Shown one piece after another: positions 8,303-15,639 of a DNA stretch of 43,767 bases (its first letter is position 1; each line of letters opens with the position of its first letter). The position numbers and the translations under genes were made by a program. The notes under the pieces were generated by a model. That model had not been told where the DNA came from, ran no database searches, and worked only from the letters and a program-made list of their open reading frames with translations. The DNA is from an uncultured bacterium (GTDB taxonomy: Bacteria > Patescibacteriota > Minisyncoccia > Moranbacterales > GWC2-37-73): the NCBI GenBank assembly GCA_903837175.1, contig CAILTR010000046.1:1-43767 (forward strand), written 5' to 3'.

Positions 8303-9325
8303 TTAAAGCCCGTATTTCGCCTTATTGGCGACGTGCTCCTCGAAAGTTTTGGCGAAAACTGTTTTGCCAGTTTTAGGATCGCTTAAAAAGTAAACGTAAT
8401 CTGTTTGAATTGGGCTAAGGGTGGCTAAGATTGAAGCCAGGCCAGGGTTAGTTACGGGGCCCGGGGGCAAGCCTTTATTCTGATAAGTGTTGTAAGGCGA
8501 ATCAAGTTTGGTTTCGGCGATTGAATGTTGGAATTTATTGGTGCCTAGTGCATATTCTAAAGTCGCATCGCTTTGCAGTGGCATTCCATTTTCAAGCCGA
8601 TTCCAAAAAAGTCCCGCCACGATTTTCCGGTCGCTGTCATTACGCACTTCCCCTTCAACCACACTGGCCATCGTAATAATTTCGAACAAGGGTTTTTGCT
8701 GACCGGCTAAATCCGTTTTTATTACGCTAACTACCTTAACGGAAAAATTAGCCAGCATTTTTTTCACGATTTCATCCGCCGAAACTTCTTTAGCAAAATA
8801 ATAAGTATCCGGGAAAAGAAAACCTTCTAGCGTAGCCCCTTTAGGTAAATCGCTTAAAAAAGGATAGCTACTCAAAATTAAATCGGTTGGATTTTTCGTC
8901 AGCTTTAAAAAATCCTCGCCAGGCAGGCCACTGGCCGAAAGTCGCTCCGCCATCGCCGCCATCGTCCAGCCCTCTGGAAAAGTAACCTTCACTCGCATGG
9001 GGACCACTTCTCCCCCTGTAACAATCCGGGCTGCTTCGGGAATTTGCATCCCCTTGGGAAATTCATACACTCCCGCGATAATATTATGTAGCTTTCCAAC
9101 TTTCCATAAATAAAAAGTAAAGTAATATTTGCCAGCGATAATCCCTGCCTTAGTTAACTTTTCACCAACCACCAACGCATTATCCCCATTTTCAATTACG
9201 ATATTTTTAGCCGCGCCAGCCGCGCCAAGCGAAAGGTAGGTTTGATTATAAACGTAAAAAAAACACCCGTCCAAAAAGACGACTACTAAAAAAATCAAAC
9301 TAATTTTTCTTCGAAGGCTCAGCAT
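8303..9325 (-). CDS. mltG: Endolytic murein transglycosylase MltG
   Basis: A 340-residue YceG-family protein that cleaves nascent glycan strands near the membrane and so sets their length. It has a signal anchor at about residues 9-26, a LysM-like segment near 42-105, and the catalytic domain with ATLEGFLFPDTYYF and ASVVEGEVRND. The first Glu of the latter (E224) corresponds to the catalytic glutamate of MltG. AGLFWNRL, LQSDATLEYALG and YNTYQNKGLPPGPVTNPG are further family signatures. It is upstream of the MreB-PBP2 genes on the same strand, which suits coupling of glycan termination to elongation. The 218 bp to mreB carry no gene. Confidence 0.95.
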   Translation of the reverse strand: MLSLRRKISLIFLVVVFLDGCFFYVYNQTYLSLGAAGAAKNIVIENGDNALVVGEKLTKAGIIAGKYYFTFYLWKVGKLHNIIAGVYEFPKGMQIPEAARIVTGGEVVPMRVKVTFPEGWTMAAMAERLSASGLPGEDFLKLTKNPTDLILSSYPFLSDLPKGATLEGFLFPDTYYFAKEVSADEIVKKMLANFSVKVVSVIKTDLAGQQKPLFEIITMASVVEGEVRNDSDRKIVAGLFWNRLENGMPLQSDATLEYALGTNKFQHSIAETKLDSPYNTYQNKGLPPGPVTNPGLASILATLSPIQTDYVYFLSDPKTGKTVFAKTFEEHVANKAKYGL

Positions 9326-9342
9326 TTTTTTAACTTTTCAAT

Positions 9343-9783
9343 TTAGATTCCCATCACTTGGATCGTAATATCCCTTTTGCGAGAACCATCAAACTCTAAA
9401 GCGAAAATGCTTTGGTTTTCGCTCATCGCCAACTTCCCCTTTTCAACTGGGATAGTTTGGCTAATTCCTAACAGAAAAGATTTGCAATGCGAATGACCAT
9501 TGCTTCTCGCGTCGGATTTAGAACTCTTCCGAAGTTCAAACAAATCATGCGAGTAGCGATCATCCATCGGTACTAATTTATATAACACCCGCATAAAATC
9601 CTGCATCAACATCGGTTCATTATGGTTAATTACTATTCCCATCGTCGTATGAGGCGCAAAAACCAAAACCACCCCTTCTCTAATTTCCGAATTTGCCAGC
9701 ACCTCCTGCACTTTTGCGGTAATATCGAAAAACTCAATCTGCGTCTTACTCTCAACTTCAATTTTTTGTTTGTAAATTTTCAT
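9343..9783 (-). CDS. YjbQ-family (UPF0047) protein
   Basis: A 146-residue single-domain protein. Family marks are VLVFAPHTTMGIVINHNEP (about 41-59), NGHSHCKSFLLG, and the C-terminal IFALEFDGSRKRDITIQVMGI. The conserved histidines in HTT, the loop and HSHCK probably bind a metal. Members have been reported to have weak thiamine-phosphate synthase activity, but the physiological role is not settled, and no thiamine gene is near. It is 17 bp upstream of mltG on the same strand, so the two are likely co-transcribed, though a functional link is not evident. Confidence 0.88.
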   Translation of the reverse strand: MKIYKQKIEVESKTQIEFFDITAKVQEVLANSEIREGVVLVFAPHTTMGIVINHNEPMLMQDFMRVLYKLVPMDDRYSHDLFELRKSSKSDARSNGHSHCKSFLLGISQTIPVEKGKLAMSENQSIFALEFDGSRKRDITIQVMGI

Positions 9784-9896
9784 GTTGATTTTAAATCACG
9801 AATCAACTCCAATTTTATCCCGAATAATCCCCAATCCTAATGATTTATATCATTCGTGAATATTAGTGTTAAATTCGTGTTGATTAGCGATTTATA
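9784..9896. repeat. AT-rich dispersed repeat (CGAAT/GATTTATAT type), copy 1
   Basis: The spacer upstream of yjbQ has AAATCACGAATCAACTC on one side and GTGTTGATTAGCGATTTATA on the other, an imperfect inverted pair. Similar sequences fill 32461-32567 (before rplJ) and 43659-43767 (before rpsG). Confidence 0.55.
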
Positions 9897-11021
9897 TCAT
9901 CTAAAGACATTTGCCACAACTTTGGCGGCTTGGCGATTAAGCGCCTCTGGAATTATTTTATCACGAGTCGGTTTTTTTACCAAGGAGGCCAAAGCTTTCG
10001 CCGCGGCTAATTTATGCTTATCAGTTATTTTAACTGCGCGATTATCTAAGGCGCCTCGAAAAATTCCTGGAAAAACCAAGACGTTATTAATTTGATTTGG
10101 ATAATCGCTTCTACCAGTAGCTACTACCATCGCACCACCGGCGAGCGCTTCTTCCGGCATAATTTCTGGTACAGGATTACTCATCGCAAAAATAATCGCG
10201 CGCTCATTCATCAGCGCAACCTCACTACGCGTAATTAAATTTGGAGCGCTCACCCCAATAAAAATATCCGCTCCCTCCATTGCATTTTTTAAAGTTCCGG
10301 AAATATTTTTTGGATTCGTAATTTCCGCAATTTCCATTTTTGAACTATTGAGTCCTCCCGCACGTTCTTTAAAAATAATCCCAGTACTATCAACCACTAA
10401 GACATTTTTTGCGCCATAAAGTAATAATAACTTTGTAATCGCCACCCCAGCAGCTCCCGAACCAGAAAGTACAATTTTAACTTCTTTAATATTTTTCTCG
10501 ACAACTTTTAGCGCGTTAATAATTCCAGCCAACACCACGATGGCGGTACCATGCTGGTCATCATGCATCACGGGAATTTTCATTTCCGCTTTCAATCTTT
10601 CTTCAATCTCGAAACATCTCGGCGCCGAAATATCCTCCAAATTTATGCCGCCAAAAGTTGGCTCGAGAGCTTTGACAATTTTAATAATTTCCTCAGTGTC
10701 CTGGGTTGCCAAGACAATCGGAATCGCATCTACCCCGCCCAGCTCCTTAAAAAGGAGCGCTTTTCCTTCCATGACTGGCAAAGCTGCTTCCGGCCCGATA
10801 TTCCCTAGCCCTAAAACAGCGCTCCCATCCGAAACCACAGCTACCGTATTTTTTCGAATGGTATATGCGAAAGAAAGTTTTTTATTTTTCGCCACCGCCC
10901 TGCAAACATCAGCCACCCCTGGGGTATATAAAACAGCCAAGTTTTCCTTGGTTAACTTTCGCTTACTCCTAATTTCAATTTTCCCACCTATTTTTTTACT
11001 CAGTTCAATTGGATCTTCCAT
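9897..11021 (-). CDS. Malic enzyme (malate dehydrogenase, oxaloacetate-decarboxylating)
   Basis: Oxidatively decarboxylates malate to pyruvate and CO2 with NAD(P). It shows YTPGVADVCRAVA with the catalytic Tyr, VVSDGSAVLGLGNIG, the metal-binding EDISAPRCFEIE, the HDDQHGTA motif and a Rossmann domain at IVLSGSGAAGVAITKLLL. It is the compact bacterial form without the phosphotransacetylase domain. I start it at the ATG at 11021 (MEDPIELSKK, 374 residues). A TTG at 11036 would read out of the TTTTCAA repeat upstream, so it is less likely. Cofactor preference cannot be decided by eye. In a reduced genome it may serve redox balance or pyruvate supply. Confidence 0.93.
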   Translation of the reverse strand: MEDPIELSKKIGGKIEIRSKRKLTKENLAVLYTPGVADVCRAVAKNKKLSFAYTIRKNTVAVVSDGSAVLGLGNIGPEAALPVMEGKALLFKELGGVDAIPIVLATQDTEEIIKIVKALEPTFGGINLEDISAPRCFEIEERLKAEMKIPVMHDDQHGTAIVVLAGIINALKVVEKNIKEVKIVLSGSGAAGVAITKLLLLYGAKNVLVVDSTGIIFKERAGGLNSSKMEIAEITNPKNISGTLKNAMEGADIFIGVSAPNLITRSEVALMNERAIIFAMSNPVPEIMPEEALAGGAMVVATGRSDYPNQINNVLVFPGIFRGALDNRAVKITDKHKLAAAKALASLVKKPTRDKIIPEALNRQAAKVVANVFR

Positions 11022-11195
11022 GCAGATAATTTTCAATTTTCAATTTTCAATTTTCAATGAATTTCAAATGACTAAATGAATTTAATATTTTAAAATTAAA
11101 ACATTTAGATTTGATTTCAAATTTAAAACTTCAAATTTAAAATTAAAAGATAAATTAAACAATTTAAAAGGTAACCTTTACGCAAAAGTATTTTT
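11022..11195. repeat. AT-rich palindromic spacer of TTTTCAA/AAATTTA words
   Basis: Tandem TTTTCAA words (11031-11057) next to the malic-enzyme start are followed by AAATTTAAAAC-type words. Similar spacers lie at 30241-30350, 34676-34800 and 42996-43118. Confidence 0.5.
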
Positions 11196-12131
11196 TTACT
11201 TTTTAGCGAGCTTCAGTTTCTTATACACGCTTCCGGCGGCGACTGCGCCTTCGGCGACAGCGGTGATAATTTGACGAAACTTATTTGAACCAGTTGTAGC
11301 ATCGCCAGCAGCATAGACATTTTCAATCGCGGTGCTTTGATCACTGCCCACGATAATATAACCTTGCTCATCAGTTTGGACGCCTAACTCTTTTACCACT
11401 ACCACCCCAGGCACAGAGCCTATTTCAATAAATACGCCCTGGAGTTGAATTTCTTTCTTTTCACCTCCAACTTTTTCATAAACTAACCCTTCTACCTTCT
11501 CATCTCCTAAAATTTCCTCAATTTTTTCGAAAGAATCTATCGCTACTTTACCAGTTCGTCCAAGTTGATCCTCCCAAGCTGGCTCAAAAATTTTCGTGCC
11601 TTCTTTGTATAAAAGTTGGACGCTATTAGCAAACTCGGCCAAATGAATCGCAGCCGTAGCAGCCGCATCACCTCCCCCAATCACAACTACGTCTTTACCT
11701 CTAAAGAACATTGCGTCACAAACAGCGCAATAAGAAATACCTTTACCTAAAAATTTATCTTCCCCAGGGATATTCATTTTCCGCGGTTTCATCCCTAAAG
11801 CAAAAATAATTGAAATTGTTTCATATTTCTTTCCATCTTCCGTCAGAACTTCGAAACCCGCTTCCGTCTTATTAACTTTACTAACACTAGCCTCAATAAT
11901 CGTTCCGCCGAGATCTTTACTTTGAGTTTGAAATTTTTCCATTAAGTCCTTGCCTGAAATTGATTCAATCCCGGCGTAATTTTCAATCTCCCAAGCTTCT
12001 GTCACTTGACCGCCAATTTCTGCCCCAATTACTAAATTATTAAGTTTATAGCGCGAAGCATAAATTGAAGCTCCCAAGCCCGCTGGACCCGCCCCAATGA
12101 TAATCAAATCATACATAGTTTTACTTTTCAT
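11196..12131 (-). CDS. trxB: Thioredoxin reductase
   Basis: A 311-residue FAD/NADPH enzyme that reduces thioredoxin. FAD-binding IIGAGPAGLGASIYASRY is at residues 11-28, the redox pair is C135-A-V-C138 in SYCAVCDAMFFRG, the NADPH site is VVIGGGDAAATA (149-160), and the C-terminal FAD motif is VYAAGDATTG. Length matches the family. ATGs at 12131 and 12116 are both possible; the family start fits the second slightly better. It is between the malic enzyme and a flavodoxin-fold oxidoreductase, in a small redox group. Its partner may be the thioredoxin-like domain of the CcdA fusion at 20.1 kb or another thioredoxin outside the window. Confidence 0.95.
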   Translation of the reverse strand: MKSKTMYDLIIIGAGPAGLGASIYASRYKLNNLVIGAEIGGQVTEAWEIENYAGIESISGKDLMEKFQTQSKDLGGTIIEASVSKVNKTEAGFEVLTEDGKKYETISIIFALGMKPRKMNIPGEDKFLGKGISYCAVCDAMFFRGKDVVVIGGGDAAATAAIHLAEFANSVQLLYKEGTKIFEPAWEDQLGRTGKVAIDSFEKIEEILGDEKVEGLVYEKVGGEKKEIQLQGVFIEIGSVPGVVVVKELGVQTDEQGYIIVGSDQSTAIENVYAAGDATTGSNKFRQIITAVAEGAVAAGSVYKKLKLAKK

Positions 12132-12219
12132 TTTATATTTAAGCTTAACTTATTTTCCTTAACTTCTTAATTTTATCACAACTGAAAATTTTAGCGATAG
12201 GGAGAAAAAATATTTATCT

Positions 12220-12238
12220 CCGGAGGACGGTCCTCCGG
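12220..12238. repeat. GGAGGAC/GTCCTCC palindrome, copy 1
   Basis: CCGGAGGAC-G-GTCCTCCGG, a perfect 9-bp-arm palindrome. It sits between A- and T-rich runs downstream of the oxidoreductase on the minus strand, so it may also terminate transcription. Further copies are at 12892-12910 and 14494-14520. Confidence 0.75.
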
Positions 12239-12263
12239 AAGTATTTTTTCACTCACGCCAAAA

Positions 12264-12842
12264 CTACACTGAAACAAATTTTTTCATTGCAATGATAACC
12301 TTTTTAGTAATTTCAATTTTCTTTTTCTCATCCAACGCTCGACAATTTCCAATTAAGACACTTTGCGTCCTGAGGCCACAAAATTCAAGGGTGTCATCAG
12401 TTGTGACTTTAATTGAGCGACTACCTCTAAAAATCTTTTGATAAACAGCAGGCCCGCCTGACGTAGTAAAAACCAAAGCGCGCCTTCCTTTTAATAAACC
12501 TTCTGGCAAACCACTACTTCCATATCGAAAAGCAAATTGCGCCATCAGCACCCGGTCATAAAAACCCTTCAAAATTGCCGGCACGTTACTCCACCAGGTC
12601 GGATAGATGAAAATCAAGTTCTTTGCTTTAAGTATTTTTTCTTGAATACTATGCACGAATACATCACTCGAAGTTCCATCAGCCTGACTTATATCCCTAA
12701 CGCCCAAAACAGGATCAAAACCAATTCCATACAAATCCAAGACTTCATAAGCTTGGCCCCTCTGCTTAAGCCAATTTTCAACCTCCTTTAAGATTACCCC
12801 GTTGTGCCCTGTGCGACTGAAGTGGGCGTAAATAATTAACAT
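12264..12842 (-). CDS. Flavodoxin-fold NAD(P)H:quinone oxidoreductase
   Basis: A 192-residue protein of the flavodoxin-2 (KefF/MdaB/NQO-like) family, FMN- or FAD-dependent enzymes that pass two electrons from NAD(P)H to quinones. The N-terminus IIYAHFSRTGHNGVILKEV binds the flavin phosphate. LIFIYPTWWSNVPAILKGFYDRVL (about 97-120) is the family signature, followed by LVFTTSGGPAVYQ. It is next to trxB on the same strand. Cytosolic, no membrane segment. The substrate is unknown; protection from oxidative or electrophile stress is a fair inference. Confidence 0.9.
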   Translation of the reverse strand: MLIIYAHFSRTGHNGVILKEVENWLKQRGQAYEVLDLYGIGFDPVLGVRDISQADGTSSDVFVHSIQEKILKAKNLIFIYPTWWSNVPAILKGFYDRVLMAQFAFRYGSSGLPEGLLKGRRALVFTTSGGPAVYQKIFRGSRSIKVTTDDTLEFCGLRTQSVLIGNCRALDEKKKIEITKKVIIAMKKFVSV

Positions 12843-12891
12843 ATATTTTTTATTTTAAAAAATTATTATTTTTTTCCTATTGGGACCATCT

Positions 12892-12910
12892 CTGGAGGAC
12901 GGTCCTCCGG
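12892..12910. repeat. GGAGGAC/GTCCTCC palindrome, copy 2
   Basis: CTGGAGGAC-G-GTCCTCCGG, one base from perfect. It sits in the spacer between the oxidoreductase start and the end of the next gene. Confidence 0.7.
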
Positions 12911-12930
12911 AAGCGGACTGCTCCTCTGCG

Positions 12931-13563
12931 CTATTTGAAACGAACCCTAATCGCAACCAGCGACGGGCATTGGCCCTCTGGAAGCTTGCTCAATAAAAAA
13001 TCATAGACTTGCTGACAATTCTGGGGGTTGGTACGCACTGTTAGTGCAACTGGCGATAACCATAGCAGAAAATTCTTTGGCTTAAGTTTTAAATAAAAGA
13101 TTCTGCCCATAATAGTTATCAGCTCCCGCTCAAAAGCTGCGCCCTCAGGACCAGAACCTAGATTATTCTTTTCATTAGGATCTGCGTAAAAATAGTCCAA
13201 CTCCTCCCAGCTGAATCGCCCGCTCCTGCTTCCCTTTTGAATCATAAGGTCGCCCTTATTAAATTCATACCTCCGCTGAACGAAGGGGAATTTATAAGAA
13301 ATAGCAAATATAATTGCAAATACAATGGCAAAGAAAATCATAAACCAAAAGAAAATCGAAAACGCATCAGAAATACTTATAGCAGCTATTCGTCCCAATG
13401 AAATTATTGTCAGCACCAGCGAAAAAAAGAAACTCTTTATCAGCATCTCACGAAACATTATTTTTTCCTCCTGGGGATTTATTTCCCAACTCATGCTTTC
13501 AGGTGGCCATGGTTGAGAAATTTCAGCAGCTGCTAATTTTCCAACCCTAAGAACATTTTCCAT
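12931..13563 (-). CDS. Two-helix membrane protein with possible PH-like domain
   Basis: A 210-residue protein I cannot assign firmly. After about 40 cytosolic residues there are two hydrophobic helices (about 42-62 and 66-90), then a mostly beta region: RYEFNKGDLMIQKGSRSGRFSWEELDYFY and a late helix QVYDFLLSKL. Two helices followed by a strand pattern with 'W-E-E-L-x-x-F' is like YcxB or bacterial PH-domain membrane proteins; this is an inference from pattern only. Its start is 28 bp from the first copy of the 84-bp-spaced palindromes (13591), which makes it one of three genes with such an array at its 5' end. Confidence 0.6.
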   Translation of the reverse strand: MENVLRVGKLAAAEISQPWPPESMSWEINPQEEKIMFREMLIKSFFFSLVLTIISLGRIAAISISDAFSIFFWFMIFFAIVFAIIFAISYKFPFVQRRYEFNKGDLMIQKGSRSGRFSWEELDYFYADPNEKNNLGSGPEGAAFERELITIMGRIFYLKLKPKNFLLWLSPVALTVRTNPQNCQQVYDFLLSKLPEGQCPSLVAIRVRFK

Positions 13564-13590
13564 ATTTTTATTTAAAATTATTATTTATTC

Positions 13591-13702
13591 TTATTACAAT
13601 ATACTGAAATATTGTAATAAGAATAAGTAGTAAAAATGCAGGTCAGAGACTTTCTTAAAATTCAATAGGTAACATATTACAATATACTGAAATATGGTAA
13701 GG
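13591..13702. repeat. Directional palindrome array A (2 copies, 83 bp apart)
   Basis: Copies begin at 13591 and 13674. Each has a left arm ATTACAATAT, core ACTGAA and right arm ATATTGTAAT; the second has two changes in the right arm. Both have the core in the same orientation. The group ends 28 bp upstream of the start of the minus-strand gene at 12931-13563. The 83-bp spacing and the following words (GAATAAGTAG, AAAAATG) match those in groups B and C. Confidence 0.9.
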
Positions 13703-13742
13703 GAGTATTTTTTAAGCCTATCTTTCACTTAAGAACTACCCA

Positions 13743-14159
13743 TTACTCATTAAAAATTTTGTTAATGAAACGATGATAAGGATACTTATTAAGTAAGCTT
13801 GCTGGGTCATAACTGCTTTTTCCATTTTCAAGTCTTTTCTTTTCAGCACTCAGAATCGTCGTTGAAAGCCAAGACGCATTTTTTTCATCGCCACCGTGCA
13901 GCCACAGATCAGTTTTCTGAATTGTACTATTGCCAACGCCTAAGGCTTTTCGGATATCTTCATAATTTAGCCCATCCAATAATAACTTTGCGATCTGAAT
14001 TCTACGGGCCAACATTAAGGATTCACTCTGGCTAAAAAGCCCCAGAAAAAATTTTACAATTTCTTGCTTAGTCTTAAGCGCAGAAATTACCTCAAACAAA
14101 TTATCAATCGCAATATATTTTTGTTTTGAATTTATTTGATGCGGTTTTATTTTTGCCAT
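13743..14159 (-). CDS. TrpR/YerC-family DNA-binding regulator
   Basis: A 138-residue protein with a Trp-repressor-like fold of the YerC/YecD type. The core is IVKFFLGLFSQSESLMLARR (about 34-53), then the helix-turn-helix IQIAKLLLDGLNYEDIRKALGVGNSTIQK (54-82). The remaining C-terminal helices and basic tail are family-variable. TrpR itself senses tryptophan, but YerC-type members lack known ligands and no trp genes are near. It has palindrome groups on both sides (13591-13702 and 14217-14489) and its own start is 58 bp from the second, which is the layout of an autoregulated repressor. Whether it binds these palindromes is untested. Confidence 0.85.
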   Translation of the reverse strand: MAKIKPHQINSKQKYIAIDNLFEVISALKTKQEIVKFFLGLFSQSESLMLARRIQIAKLLLDGLNYEDIRKALGVGNSTIQKTDLWLHGGDEKNASWLSTTILSAEKKRLENGKSSYDPASLLNKYPYHRFINKIFNE

Positions 14160-14216
14160 ATAAGTTATTTTACTTTTTAATTCCCCATATTTTTATGTTC
14201 GTCGTTATTATATCCC

Positions 14217-14489
14217 ATATTACAATATACTGAAATATTGAAACGGAGAATGGCATGGCAAACGGGGACTTGGCAGGGTTGAGAAAATTGGGTTGGTGGG
14301 ATATTACAATATACTGAAATATTGTAACGGGAATAGATAGAGAAAATACTGGCTTTAGCGTGTGATAGAAATGAGGCGGGTGGGATATTACAATATACTG
14401 AAATATTGTAATGGGAATAAGTAGAGAAAATGAGGGCAATCGTGTTTTTGGGAAATTGGAAAGGTGGGATATTACAATATACTGAAATG
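14217..14489. repeat. Directional palindrome array B (4 copies, exact 84-bp period)
   Basis: Copies begin at 14217, 14301, 14385 and 14469. Arms ATTACAATAT and ATATTGTAAT flank core ACTGAA, all in the same orientation. Copy 1 has a changed right arm and copy 4 is cut after ACTGAAATG, just before the GGAGGAC palindrome at 14494. After each full palindrome comes a conserved GGGAATA and AGAGAAAAT, then 25-38 variable bases, then GGTGGG. The group starts 58 bp upstream of the TrpR-like gene. The 84-bp period keeps a minus-strand frame open through the array, but I do not regard it as coding. Confidence 0.92.
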
Positions 14490-14493
14490 CTTT

Positions 14494-14520
14494 CTCTCCG
14501 GAGGACCGTCCTCCGGAGAG
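14494..14520. repeat. GGAGGAC/GTCCTCC palindrome, copy 3
   Basis: CTCTCCGGAGGAC-C-GTCCTCCGGAGAG, the longest copy, with 13-bp arms. It directly follows the truncated fourth unit of array B, as if it had been inserted there. Confidence 0.75.
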
Positions 14521-14521
14521 T

Positions 14522-14640
14522 TTCATTTTAGCTTATCCAATTTTTGCTTAGCCAGTAAAGATTCTCGACTTGGTTTAATATCACGGGTCTGTTTTTTTAT
14601 TGAAAAAGGTACCTGACCCCTTTAATTTGGCGCATAGGAT
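14522..14640. repeat. Repeat block with GGTACC unit, copy 1
   Basis: An ~80-bp block (TTTTAGCTTATCCAATTT through CACGGGTCTG) followed by the unit AAAAAGGTACCTGACCCC-TTTAATTT at 14603-14628. The same block plus unit recurs at 17041-17146 and 17278-17390. On the minus strand the block reads KQTRDIKPSRESLLAKQKL and then DKLK before a stop, identical or nearly so in copies 1 and 3, so it may be the 3' remnant of a lost gene. Confidence 0.8.
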
Positions 14641-14664
14641 TATTTTAATTATTCCACTGTTGTT

Positions 14665-15603
14665 TCATTTTTCATTTTCCGTTTTGTCATTACTGTCACT
14701 ATTATCATCATACATAATAAACTTGCCGGCACTTAGCATCTCAATTTTCAGTGTGGATTCCTCTTCCATTAATGACAACACACGTTCAGACACTTTACCT
14801 TTCTCTTTTAATAAATCTATACGCTGAACAAGTGTCTCGTTAGAATCAGGAATCAATTTAAATTCCTGGTCAAAACATTCCATTTCCCGCGTCAGTTCTT
14901 CAATTTCAACATCAATCTCCAGTATCCTATTCTTAATCACTTCCATTCGTTCGATATCTTCAATTTCCTTCTTCTCATTCGGCCTCATCTTGAAAGCATA
15001 TTGCCCAGCAAAACCCTTCTTCATTTCATCCATTGTTGTTGCGATTAGTTTTCCACCAACGCCAAACTTGCTAAGATACAAGCCATCTCCCAAATATATC
15101 GCCAAATGAGTAACATTCATATGCTCTGGATCTTTTGAAATCATAATTGAATCACCAGAAACCATATTTTGCTCATCAAAATCCGTTATGTCCCACTTTC
15201 CAATAAAAAACTGGCTGAACTCATAGTCAATTCCGTTTGCGAAATGAACGAAAGACCCGCAGTCAAATTTACCCTCCCGTTTGTGGTCTTCTTGAATAAA
15301 AGTAGCAATCCTCTCAAGCATCGCTTCCGGCAATTCAACAATTTTCAGAACATCCTTAATCGCAATAACAATTTCCAATTTTTTTGTCTTTGAAAGATTG
15401 TTCAATGCATAATAGCTAGCCGCACCATCTGGCAATCCTCTTCCCATACCTATATCATAAACCGTGAACGTATCTTCCGAATCTCCATCTCGAACTTTAA
15501 TTGGCCTACTGGTGTCTATGACGAATCTGGTCACAGGTTCTGATTCACGCTTCAACTCTGGCACGTTTTCGTTATTAGGAAAACCCTCAATTTTATGACT
15601 CAT
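14665..15603 (-). CDS. NlpC/P60-like protein with C-terminal coiled coil
   Basis: A 312-residue protein. The middle has KFDCGSFVHFANG (C115), MVSGDSIMI (148-155) and VTHLAIYLGDGLYL (H166), the Cys, the G-D-x-x-x turn and the His of NlpC/P60-type papain-fold enzymes. A third catalytic residue is not obvious. Residues 210-290 are helical and charged, probably coiled coil. No signal peptide or membrane segment is visible, so it acts in the cytosol or leaves by another route; this is unusual for a wall peptidase and allows a protease, amidase or toxin role. Its start is 37 bp from palindrome array C. It is bounded on the other side by the GGTACC repeat block. Confidence 0.65.
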   Translation of the reverse strand: MSHKIEGFPNNENVPELKRESEPVTRFVIDTSRPIKVRDGDSEDTFTVYDIGMGRGLPDGAASYYALNNLSKTKKLEIVIAIKDVLKIVELPEAMLERIATFIQEDHKREGKFDCGSFVHFANGIDYEFSQFFIGKWDITDFDEQNMVSGDSIMISKDPEHMNVTHLAIYLGDGLYLSKFGVGGKLIATTMDEMKKGFAGQYAFKMRPNEKKEIEDIERMEVIKNRILEIDVEIEELTREMECFDQEFKLIPDSNETLVQRIDLLKEKGKVSERVLSLMEEESTLKIEMLSAGKFIMYDDNSDSNDKTENEK

Positions 15604-15639
15604 ATTTTTGACTTATTTTTTATTTAAAAATTTTTATCC

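Noticed and set aside
14217-14489. CRISPR array (28-bp repeats at regular spacing)
   Set aside because: Intervals of 56 bp are too long, parts of the 'spacers' are conserved, one is shared between arrays, and no cas genes are present apart from a generic RecB-like nuclease.
14170-14526. 118-residue minus-strand frame with four FQYIVISH repeats
   Set aside because: It stays open only because the repeat period (84) is a multiple of three. No ribosome site, and its start lies in the GGAGGAC palindrome.
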